Positions 49,890 through 64,000 of a stretch of 64,000 nt of DNA are shown in pieces. Position 1 is the first letter of the stretch; every line of letters starts with the position of its first letter. The notes under the pieces are model-generated. The model was not told the origin of the DNA. It made no database searches and saw nothing but the letters and a program-made list of their open reading frames with translations. The DNA comes from Ficedula albicollis (taxonomy: Eukaryota > Chordata > Aves > Passeriformes > Muscicapidae). The position numbers and the translations under genes are program-made. The stretch is taken from contig NC_021692.1 in assembly GCF_000247815.1 (NCBI RefSeq), forward strand, positions 1,705,317-1,769,316. The letters are read 5' to 3'.

Positions 49890-50799
49890 TCCTCTGCAGC
49901 CGTAGCCCGTGTGGATGGGGCTTGCCAGACATCCCCTCTGACCACAGCAGGGCACAGAGGGAGTGTCCTGCATGTCCCCAGGGTGAATATCTCTGCTCTG
50001 ATTGCCTGGACACGGGTAACCAAAGGTCCCTCAAGTCACCCCCTTGCACACACCAGCTGTTTCCCCTTTGGTACACAAACCCCTGAATTTCCTACCTGGA
50101 TGGAACCTCTGGTGCATCTCCTGTGCTGGGGTGGCTGCTGCTGGTGTTGCCTCACCAGTGTCGGCTGTCCTTCCCTTCCAGCACTTGTAGCACGGAGAGG
50201 TGGCCCCTGGTAGTCTCTCACTCTGTCTGCAGGGGCCCTGTCTCTCTTCCCTGGGATTCTGAGCCCCAAACTGAGCTTGCTGGGGAGCCCTGGCTGAGCG
50301 TGGTGCACAGCCAATACGTGCAGATGAACTGCACCACAAATGCATAGAGATAAAAACAGACAGCGAGCCCTCTGTGCATGTAAACAGCCCCAAACTGAAG
50401 TGCAGGAGATGGAAAACAGCCCTGGACTTAGGAATAACTTATGACAGCATCTTGTCACCCCTGAGGCTGGGTCTGGAGGGCGTGAGGGACCACAAGGAGC
50501 TGCAGCTCCCAGGGCAGGACCATTGAACCCAATGATCCTGGCCCAGAGCATTGCTGTCAGCTGGAGCTGGAAGACGACAGGCAGACCCCAAAGCCTGGCC
50601 ACAAGATCTAGCAATGACAAATTCCAATTGAAAAAGGATCTCAGAACCGTACTGGTGAGGTGGGATTGCTGTGGCTGGGACAGACTTCTCCCACCAGTGC
50701 CTCCAGTCCAGGAGATGCTGCAGAGGGAAAGCCACGAAGGCTGCACCAGTGGGGCAGGTCAGGGCGAGAGGCAGAGTGAAGAACCACTGCTCCCTGCCC
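49890..50799. other. Intergenic, no gene seen
   Basis: Ordinary GC-rich sequence between the pentamer array and a CpG-rich block. Nothing recognised. Confidence 0.4.
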
Positions 50800-51044
50800 T
50801 GCGCAGCCCCTTGCTCTGCCCGAGCTGGCTGCGGGGCGCTGGCTGGGAGGAGGACGAGCCCGGGAGGCGCAGGGTGTGTGACTGCGTGTGTGTGTGCGCC
50901 GCAGGAGCCCCGGGCCGCTGGCTGTGCTGTGGCAGCAATAGCGTGTAAAGCGCTGTCTGTGCGAGCGGAATCGCGTGTCGAGCGCTCCCCGGGGCCGCGG
51001 GATCGCTGCTGCCCCGTGCGGGGCGGAGGCACAGCAGCGGAAAG
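50800..51044. promoter_or_regulatory. CpG-rich block, possible CpG-island promoter
   Basis: Many CpGs (for example CGGAATCGCGTGTCGAGCGC, CCGGGGCCGCGGGATCGCTG) with GTGTGTGTGTGCGCCG at 50,880. It merges with a GC-rich 82-bp repeat. No associated exon was identified, so promoter function is speculative. Confidence 0.3.
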
Positions 51045-52186
<1,142 letters not shown>

Positions 52187-52720
52187 ACTGAGAAAGGAGC
52201 AGTCACTGCCAGGATCCCCAAATTGGTGACATGCTCCCAAAATCCACTCTGCTAAAACAGGGGCTGGGAGAGCATCCCTGCAGGCAGCACACCCACTGAG
52301 AAAGGAGCAGTCACTGCCAGGGTCCCCAAATTAGTGACATGCTCCCAAAATCCACCCTGCCAAGACACAGGAGCCAGGGTGTGGGAGCAGCATCTCTTCA
52401 GGCAGCACACCCACCAGGCAGGGAGCAGTGCTGGGCACTGCCAGGCTCCTCAAATTAGTGACCTGTTCCTAAAACCCACCCTGATAAGACAGGCTGGGAG
52501 CAGCATCCCTGCAGGCAGCACACCCAGCGGGCAAAGAGCAGCACTGCCAGGCTCCCCAGATTGGTGACATGCTCCCAAAATCCACCCTGCCCATACAGGG
52601 GCTGGGAGCAGCACCCCTGAGGGCAGCACACCTACTGAGCAAGGAGCAGTCACTGCCAGGCTCCCCAAATTAGTGACATGCTCCCAAAACCCACCCTGCC
52701 CATACAGGGGAGGCAGGGGG
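52187..52720. repeat. Diverged relatives of the 82-bp repeat (right part)
   Basis: Units of about 100-110 bp sharing GGCTGGGAG, CATCCCTGCAGGCAGCACAC and TGCTCCCAAAATCCACCCTG with the left array, but with an added block (GAGCAGTCACTGCCAGG, CCCCAAATTAGTGACATG). The left side is homogeneous and the right side degenerate. Confidence 0.9.
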
Positions 52721-55700
52721 AGCTGGGGTAAGGAGTGGGTCAGTGCATTTAGGCTGCACATCTCAGCTCCCCTCCTGTCATGACTCTGTTTATTCCAGCA
52801 GACTGGCTTGGAGCTGCAGTGTGCTGGAGGTCGTTCCTGCTCCTGCACATCACCTCCTGTCAGTGGGCAGGAGGTCATGGAAAGCCCTGTGCCCTTGGCT
52901 GGGGGCATGGAGAGCTGGGGGACAGATTGCCCCCCTGTTACAGGTGCCTTTGCCATGTCTGGGGGTAGAGCAAAGGAAGGACTGGCAGGAGCAGCCACCA
53001 AGCTGGGGCTGATCAGGGATAGCCACGAGGCTGGGGCAGCCCTCACCCTCCTCCCAGGCCCACAGAGGGTGCTGAAAGGTTCAGGGGTAGTGGCTGAAAA
53101 GGTGATTGAACCCTGCAGGCCTCCCACAGGTGTGGGGTGTTAGGCAGCAGCCAAGGATCCCAGCACGTGTAGGCAGACAGAAAAATCATCCCTGCAGCCA
53201 AGTGACAGTCTCTGCATTGGCACTTGTTGAAGGTCAACCTGTAAGAAAGGCCAGAGCTTTTCCCAGAGCAAAGAAACCCTAGAGAGGATGGACTGGATTG
53301 CTCCAGCAGGGAAAGGGCAAAATCACAAAATCACAGAGTCCAGGGGGTTTGTGGTGCTGGGGCTGTCATGAAACAAGATTCAGCCAAGGATTTTTGTTGG
53401 AAGGGCTCCCTGGAGAGCCACAGTCCAGCCCCCAGCTCCAAGCACAGCTACTTCAAAACTAGATCAAGATTTCCCTTGAGCTGAAAATCTTTGCCAGTGC
53501 AGATTTCTTGGCTCCCACCTGCACTGCCTTGGAAATTTTACACGTGCACATGATTAACAGCAGAGCTGCCATTCAGGGGCTCAAAAGGCAGAGGAAAGTT
53601 TTCACCTCACCTGCAAAATTACCCAGCCCTTTTCAGAGACTTGATCATTTACATTTGTGCAAAGTTCTGGTGCCTTGGATGCCTCCTGCAGCTGGTTGCT
53701 TGGGAAGAACACCAAGATCCTGCCAAGCATGAGCCATGTTCTCAGGTGTGTGGATGGAGTTAGGAAGGAATGGCTGCTCCTGCACAAGAAAAGCTGAGGA
53801 GAGTTGGGATGCACAGAGTCTCAAAACTAAAGGTACACAGCAGCTCCAAGGTTACCCTGGGAGAGCACAGGGAGAGAGAGAGGCACAAAGCACTGAAGGC
53901 CCTGCTGTATCCCCTTCTCCCAGCCCCCCAGAGCAGCTCTGGGAAGCTGTTAGCACTCACATTGTCCCAGATAAGTGAAAATTTGAACAGTAGGAACGTC
54001 CTTGCTAGGTACAATTAGCTGCCTGAAATAGCCCAGCAGAATTCTCCAGAGCCAGGCCTGGTCATTAGGAAAATCATCAGGATCTTAGTGAAGAGGGAGC
54101 ATTTGTCAGCCTGTTTGGGAGCCCACCTGTGAGGTTTTTGGACCTCTGGTGCTCAGGCAGCACTAACTTTGGAGCTTTTAGGCTCTTACTTCATTGGGTC
54201 ATCTTTTAAACAAGCAAAGCAGCTAATAGTTAAAAAGGTTATTTATTATAAAGCACATCTTATTACAAAGCACATTAGTTTCAAAAGGCAATAGCAAACA
54301 GCAATGGCAAAAGCAGTGGCAATGAGCAAATGGCTAAAAGCCCTGGCAAAAGCCAATGGCTAAAAGCAACAACTTTCCCCAATACAAACTCTTATATAGG
54401 ATTTTTCCAACAAGCCAAGATGCAAACTTGGACCACCACTCCTTAACCTATTAGAATTCTAATTTCTTAGCACACCAGGTTATGTATAGAACTATGCATA
54501 CACTTTATTTTATCTGAAAAATGTAACAATATTCTTACTATAGCTCTGTTATGTCTAAGTCTTGTTTACAGCTGTGGGCCTGGAGCCTCTTGCTGAAGAT
54601 AGCAGTATGTTTCAACCTTCATTAGAATTTGTACTACTACTGTGGCATCTGAAACCTTTCACTTACTAAAAGCATTAGAACTCACCCTATAATGATAACT
54701 TACTTTTACTTAAATGTCTACTTTGTGTGTGAGCGGCTTAATACACTTCAGTCCATCCAAAGGCTTTAATTCAATCCCTGCACTCTGATTTCTCTCTGAA
54801 GAATTCGGAGACACCCCTGGCTCACTGACTCCCACAGCGTCCTTTGGTGCAGGGGCTCTCTGGCTGCACACCTCGAGCTGCATCCCCCACACCAGGCAGG
54901 TGCAGCCAGCTCTTCCCCAGCGGTGCTGCCACAGATGCCACCGTGCCCAGGCCCGTGGTGACAGCCCCCGTGCCCCTGGGCTGGGAATGAGCCCTGGCAA
55001 CGCCAGCTCGGGGAGAGGGAGGCAGGCAGATGCCAGAGCTGCAGGACATGGCAGGCTGTCATAAGACAATGCAAGGCTCTCTTTTCTTCTTCAATTCTTT
55101 ATTCACATAATGCATTTTTATCCAGTTCTTACACGCCTTGTGTTTGACTCCAATTAGCTGTTAGTTTTCTTCCTACTTCATTTATTGCTCAGAAGCTGAT
55201 TTTGTGTGCACCTGCCGAGGTTCAAGTATTTACATTTTTCTTTTGTGTGTTCTCATGGGGCAAACATTCCTGTTTACCCAGGTGCACTGGTTTTCCACCC
55301 AGGAATAGTTTGTTGTGTTAACCAACTTCTTCTTGCTTTTGCCTGGGACCTCGCGAGCTGCGCTTAGAAGTGACAGGCTGGCTTTTAATTTAGCAGAGCA
55401 TGCCTGATTTTACGAGGCTATTCTTTTATAATTTCTCTACTTGTCTAGGGCAGCAGGGGCTGTTGGTGGCCGGGGCAGGGGCAGGGGCAGGAGGGGCTGG
55501 CTGGATGCAGCAGCAGCAGCAGCAGCAGCAGCGGGTGGTTAATCAGCCAGCTGCTTCCGTGACTGAGCTCTGAGCTCACAGCAAAGAGCTCCAGAGAGGA
55601 AAAAGCCTCTCTCTGCTCTCTCTGACTCATGAAAGAAACATCAGGGCTAATCGAATCCGGGGCCAGCCCGGCAGCACGCGACAGGCCAGGGCGCCTCATT

Positions 55701-56276
55701 CATGTTTCATGCTCTGCTCCACTCTGCCAACGTAAAGGAGGGTGCCAAATTAGGGGAGCCCTGGCTGGTGTGGGGAGAGCCCCAGGAGAGTGAGGAATGG
55801 CCAGGGGACAGGGCAGCCAAGGGCTGGACCGAGGGCTGGGGCTGGACCGAGGGCTGGGGCTGTGGGAGGGACCTGCCAGCGAGTCAGTGACGGCCCAGGT
55901 GAGTCACTGCTCACCCGTGTCGGATTCTGGCCTCTGCAGGTCAACAAGGCAAGCGGGAGACTGGGGCTGCTTTTCCTGGGCCCTGGATTTGGGCAGCTGC
56001 TCCTCAGTGCTGCTAGAGGTGGGTGAGAGCCCAAAGAAGATCACGGCTAGCAAGGTGAGGAGAAGGCAGCACCTGTGACAGACAGTGGCCGAGGTGTGTG
56101 TGTGCCTCCAAAAGCCTCCCTTTAGGGGCTTTACCCTTGTCTGGAACAGAAACCCTGCTGCTGTGAGGTGTGGTGTGGGGCACAGATCCCATCAGCAGGC
56201 ACAGGGACACTGCTGGTGCTGGAGGGGCAGATTGCAGGCAGGACCTGAGTGAGACCCCTGACTGGAGCTGGACTTG
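52721..56276. other. Intergenic; unknown AT-rich element and (CAG)9
   Basis: 54,180-54,700 is AT-rich with short repeats of GCAATGGCAAAAGC type (54,290-54,370), possibly an LTR remnant. 55,080-55,440 is repeat-free AT-rich sequence that may be conserved. A CAG run of about nine copies lies at 55,507-55,533. No gene identified. Confidence 0.42.
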
Positions 56277-56675
56277 GGTGCTGGAGCACATCCAGAGCTG
56301 GGGAAGGGCTGGAGCACAAATCTGAATAGAAAGAGCCGAGGGGGCTTGGGCACTCAGTCTGGAGAAAAGGGGGCTCAGGGGGATCTCATCACTCTCTGCA
56401 GCTACCTGAGAGGAGCTTGGAGACAGGTGGGGTCAGGCTCTGCTCACAGGTACCTGTGCCAGAGGGAGTTCTACTTGGATATTGGAGAAAACGTCCTCGC
56501 TGAAAGGGCTGTCACCTTGGCACAGGGCAGTGGTGGTCACCACCTCTGGAAGTTCTCAAAAACCCGACAGATGTGGCGCTTGGCTACAGGGTGGCCCTGG
56601 CAGTGCTGGGTTTAATGGCTGGAATCAATGATCTTGGAGGGCTTTTCCAGCCCCAGTGTTTCTGTGATCCTGAAG
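56277..56675 (+). mobile_element. CR1 LINE 3' fragment, about 400 bp (sense)
   Basis: GAGCACATCCAGAGCTGGGG, ACTCAGTCTGGAGAAAAGGG, AATGGCTGGAATCAATGATC and TTTTCCAGCCCCAGTGTTTC; same subfamily as at 34.3 kb. Confidence 0.88.
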
Positions 56676-57040
56676 TTTCTGCTGTGCAGCAGCAGAGCAG
56701 TTTCTGTGTGTGAGGAGCTGCAAACTGCAGGAGTGGTGGGGGAGGCTGATGGAACCCACGATCAAGGCTGATGAGCAGGGAGAGATGAAGCAGGATTAGA
56801 GGACAAGCTGGGAGTGAGACAAACGGGCAGGGAGCCATCCCCACTCCTCTTGGAGCTCTGGCAGGAGGCACAGAGGACCAGGACAGGGAGCTCCCATTTG
56901 TGGTGCTCCTCCCCAGCCTGCTCAGAGCAGTGCAGCAGCTGGTGGCAGCTGGTGAGCCTGCCCCTGGGAGAGCCTGCTGCCTTTCCCTCTCCTGTGCCAG
57001 GTTCCCATCCCCCAGCAGTGCTTTCTGCTTCGGCCTTTCA

Positions 57041-57310
57041 TAGAATCACAGAATCATTAATGCTGGAGAAGCTCTCTAACACCATCTAGTCCAACCATTA
57101 ACCCAGCACTACCAGCTCCACCACTAAATCCTGTCCCCATGATTCACACATCTTTTAAATCCCACCAAGGATGCTGACTCCACCACTGGCCTGGGAAACC
57201 TGTGCCAATGCCTGTCCACCCTTTCAGGGAAGAAATTGGGGAAATCCTAATATCCAACCTGGCCCGACTTCAGGCTGTTTCTTCTTGTCCTGTCTTATCC
57301 TTCCTCGTGG
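57041..57310 (-). mobile_element. CR1 LINE 3' fragment (antisense)
   Basis: AGAATCACAGAATCATTAAT, AACACCATCTAGTCCAACCA and TAATATCCAACCTGGCCCGA mark an antisense copy. Confidence 0.87.
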
Positions 57311-58203
57311 CTCAGGGATGCCATGGAGGTTGCACGGGGAAGCAGCTGGTTTTGGTGCTGGCCCAGAGCTGTCTGCAGGACATTCCATCCATCCCACCTG
57401 CCTTCCAACACTGCCTTGCTTCCACCCTTTGTGCTGGAGCACAAAACCCAGGGTGTACCTGTCCTGGCCCCACAAGCTGCAGGTTTGCATCCCCAGCTCT
57501 GCCCCAAGGGAAGATACTGAAACCACAACAGGGAAAAAAGGATTCAGGGCAAACAAACAAAAATACCAGTGATTTCGTGCATGGCCTCTCCAAATGGAGC
57601 CTTCCCTGTCTCCTCTCCCCATTGAGTGTAAACTTGTGATTGTGCATCTGCTCTCATGTCCTACTTGAGCTTCCAGAGCTGACACAGAAACACAGAGAGA
57701 GAGACAGAGACACAGAGAGAGAGATGCTGAGACAGAGACACAGGGACACAGAGACACAGGGACACAGCCACAGCCACAGCAAGATCAGCACAGGTGCCTC
57801 CCATGGACACTGAACATCCTTTAAAAACTGTGTCACCCCAGCTGGTGATGCTGGCCCTTGAAAACCTGTCCCAGGTGCCAACCCTGTGTACCAGTGCACC
57901 CTTTCCTAAATTCCACAGTGTCCCTCAAGCCCCTCAACACCCCTTGCAAAGCTGTGGGATGTAGAAAGGCTTGAAAAGTAAATGTGGATATAGACATGTA
58001 GTGGATGTGAATATAGACACGGTGGTGGACCTGGAAAATTGAGAACAAATGGTGCAGGACTGGAGAGAAGCAGTGGGTATTGACCCTCTTGTCTCCCCAG
58101 GACTGTTTCTCCAGGCTGGTGGGGAGCTGGGCCTGCTGCTGCTCATCCTTGAGTGGCTTCTTTTCACCCCAACAGCTTGTTCCTCAGCACAGGCCCTCCC
58201 CAC
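57311..58203. other. Intergenic; GACACAGAGA-type simple repeat
   Basis: Purine-rich repeat at 57,680-57,780 built on ACACAGAGA and ACACAGGG units. No gene seen. Confidence 0.45.
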
Positions 58204-58530
58204 CGAATCACAGAACCAAAGAGAAGTTTGGTTGGAAAAATGCCTTAAAGCTCATTCCACTCCACTCCCTGCCATGGGCAGGGACACCTCCCACTGTCCC
58301 AGGTTGCTCCCAGCCCTGTCCAGCCTGGCCTGGGGCACTGCCAGGCAGCCTGGCCTGAGCCCTGTCCAGCCTGGCCTGGGGCACTGCCAGGGATCCACAG
58401 CTGCTCTGGGCACCCTGTGCCAGGGCCTGCCCACCCTCACAGGGAAGAATTTATTCCCAATATCCCGTTAAACCTGTCCTCTTTCAGTTTGAAGTTATTC
58501 CCCTTTGTCCTGTCACTCTCTGCCCATGAA
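58204..58530 (-). mobile_element. CR1 LINE 3' fragment with internal duplication (antisense)
   Basis: GAATCACAGAACCAAAGAGA, CTGCCATGGGCAGGGACACC and TTATTCCCAATATCCCGTTA. The CAGCCTGGCCTGGGGCACTG segment occurs twice (about 58,321 and 58,369), a 48-bp internal duplication. Confidence 0.85.
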
Positions 58531-59194
58531 AAAGTTAAAATCCCTCTTTTTTGTAAGCCACCTTTAAGGCCACAATGAGGTGTCCCAGTTCCAGGCTGTG
58601 AGAGTAAAGGTATTTTCGGACTGCACCAAGCTCTGGGACAGGATCCAGCTGTGGATTCCCAGCAAGGGCAGGACGGGCAGGGAGGGCTCTGTTCACAGAC
58701 AGGATCAGCCCCTGCTCCAAAGCAGCCATGTCAGGTCTCTGCTGCTGGAACAAGGATGTGTGAAAGCTGAGGATGAGATTTTTGTCAGTGGTGGGGAGAG
58801 GATCAGACCGAGGGCACAGCTTTGCAAGGGCAGGGAGCTGGTGACTGTCAGTGCTGGAGGGCTCATCAAAGCTCCCCGAGCTCCCAGAAGCAAATCCTGA
58901 GCATTGCTCAGCCCAGCCACGTCTGTCTGTCCATCCCATCCTCCCAGAGGTGGGCATCTCTGACAGGCTCTCTGCAGAGAGAAAACAAAACCCAGCTCCC
59001 CCCAGCCCAGGCCCCCTGCTGAATACATGTGTGGGGAATTCCAAATGTGCTGCAGCTCTGCTTTTCCCAGGAAGGAGCTCTGTGCTGCCATCCTCCTGCA
59101 GGCAGTGTGCTGTCCCTGTCACAGCTGGGCTCCTGGGCACTCCCAGGGAGCTGAAACTGGTCTCACAGAAACTGGGACTGGGAGAGATCCTGCA
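58531..59194. other. Intergenic, no gene seen
   Basis: GC-rich unique sequence between two antisense CR1 fragments. Reading frames are short and show no domain. Confidence 0.4.
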
Positions 59195-59362
59195 ATGGGC
59201 AGGGACACCTTCCACTGCTGCTCCCAGCCCTGCCCAGCCTGGCCTGGGACACTGCCAGGGATCCAGGGGCAGCCACAGCTGCTCTGGGCACCCTGTGCCA
59301 GGGCCTGCCCACCCTGCCAGGGAAGAATTCCTTCCCAATATCTAGTCCTACTATCCTAATAT
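59195..59362 (-). mobile_element. CR1 LINE 3' fragment (antisense)
   Basis: GGGCAGGGACACCTTCCACT, CAGGGATCCAGGGGCAGCCA and GAAGAATTCCTTCCCAATAT; the (AATAG)n array follows 24 bp later. Confidence 0.83.
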
Positions 59363-59385
59363 GTCTCAGGATATCTAACATTCTA

Positions 59386-59655
59386 AATAGAATAGAATAG
59401 AATAGAATAGAATAGAATAGAATAGAATAGAATAGAATAGAATAGAATAGAATAGAATAGAATAGAATAGAATAGAATAGAATAGAATAGAATAGAATAG
59501 AATAGAATAGAATAGAATAGAATAGAATAGAATAGAATAGAATAGAATAGAATAGAATAGAATAGAATAGAATAGAATAGAATAGAATAGAATAGAATAG
59601 AATAGAATAGAATAGAATAGAATAGAATAGAATAGAATAGAATAGAATAGAATAG
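59386..59655. repeat. (AATAG)n microsatellite, 54 copies
   Basis: 270 bp of an uninterrupted pentamer, then ATATATAATATC. It starts just beyond an antisense CR1 fragment, at the side of its 5' truncation. Confidence 0.97.
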
Positions 59656-60110
59656 ATATATAATATCTGGAATGGGCACTGTGCCTAACCCTGCCTTCTT
59701 TAATTTTGAAGCCATTTCTCCCCTTTTCTATCACTACATGAGTACCATGGAATCCCTGAGCAGCCCAAGATGTTTCACTGCCCTCAGTGGGCTGTGAGGA
59801 AGCTGAAGGAGAGGGGGTGGGAGCCTTTCAAGGTCAGGAGAGCAGGGGCAAGGGAAGGGAATGGAAATCAGAGCAGGTGAGCTGTGAAAAGTCTCACTCT
59901 CACGTTCTCCCAGGACAGCACCTCCAGACTCACTGCCAGCTGGAAGCAAAGCTCTGCCCACAGGAGCTGTCCCAGCTCCCTGCTCCCCTTCCCCTGGCCA
60001 TGAGCAGACACAAGCTGGGGCTGCCACCCTCTTGTGTGCAGGGGCACTGCTGCCTCAGGGCTGTGACTGTCACTCTGCAGCCTGCACAGACACCAGGCTG
60101 CAGCCCAGGC
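59656..60110. other. Intergenic, no gene seen
   Basis: Unique sequence before the final minisatellite and gaps. Confidence 0.4.
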
Positions 60111-60196
60111 TGCTCCAGGGTGCAGGACAGGTACAGCTCAGGGTACAGCTCAGGGTGCAGCTCAGGGTGCAGCTCAGGGTACAGCTCAGGGTGCAG

Positions 60197-60264
<68 letters not shown>
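60197..60264. other. Pure C run, 68 bp: gap
   Basis: Inside the CTCAGGGTGCAG array. Confidence 0.85.
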
Positions 60265-60276
60265 AGGGTGCAGGAC

Positions 60277-60645
<369 letters not shown>

Positions 60646-60654
60646 AGGGTGCAG

Positions 60655-64000
<3,346 letters not shown>

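Noticed and set aside
48015..50213. Frames of 540-730 codons with Arg-Glu-Glu-Arg-Gly or Leu-Ser-Ser-Pro repeats
   Set aside because: Produced by an uninterrupted pentamer without stops; no flanking domain or splice evidence.
55507..55533. CAG repeat as a coding polyglutamine or polyleucine tract
   Set aside because: Only about nine copies and no supporting gene structure around it.

Overview
The window looks like bird nuclear DNA, probably passerine and probably a GC-rich microchromosome. It carries two compact complement genes, has many CR1 LINE tails of the avian type and several retroviral LTR pieces, and is rich in G-rich minisatellites. The assignment to a bird is an inference from these features and from the short gene structure; I could not run a database search.

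Left end (1-6,110): two genes of the complement C1q cluster, both on the minus strand. C1QC (coding exons 1695-1875 and 925-1481, 245 residues) and C1QA (coding exons 4745-4907 and 4046-4614, 243 residues) each have a signal peptide, a Gly-X-Y collagen stem broken at the C1q kink, and a complete C-terminal C1q head. Both have a phase-1 intron in the stem, a probable non-coding first exon with a good splice donor, ETS/PU.1-like promoter motifs (plus an ISRE upstream of C1QA), and a polyadenylation signal. With C1QB these chains form C1q, the recognition molecule of the classical complement pathway, made mainly by macrophages. In mammals the order is EPHA8-C1QA-C1QC-C1QB-EPHB2, so C1QB should lie just left of this window and EPHA8 to the right.

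Right part (about 6.1-60.2 kb): no convincing protein-coding gene. It is intergenic DNA with about twenty CR1 fragments in both orientations, a 670-bp solo LTR (24,234-24,903) with a 4-bp target duplication, other LTR-like pieces, and several strikingly pure tandem arrays: (ATATAG)n at 25.8-26.5 kb, 33 copies of a 24-mer at 31.2-32.0 kb, (GAGGA)n at 48.4-49.9 kb and (AATAG)n at 59.4-59.7 kb. There is also a recent 1,092-bp tandem duplication at 13.8-15.8 kb. Between these are repeat-poor, AT-rich stretches that could hold distal regulatory elements.

Assembly quality: about 8.0 kb (12.6%) consists of 13 runs of pure C, including the last 3.3 kb. They interrupt minisatellites, an LTR and a CR1 copy, contain no other base, and are always C on this strand and never G. 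One is bordered by an Illumina adapter sequence and another by a perfect 116-bp flank duplication. I read them as unresolved gaps written as C, not as biological poly-C. All long proline or glycine reading frames come from them and are not genes. I found no previously undescribed gene system; the most informative signals are the C1q stem changes, the promoter motifs and the assembly artefacts.
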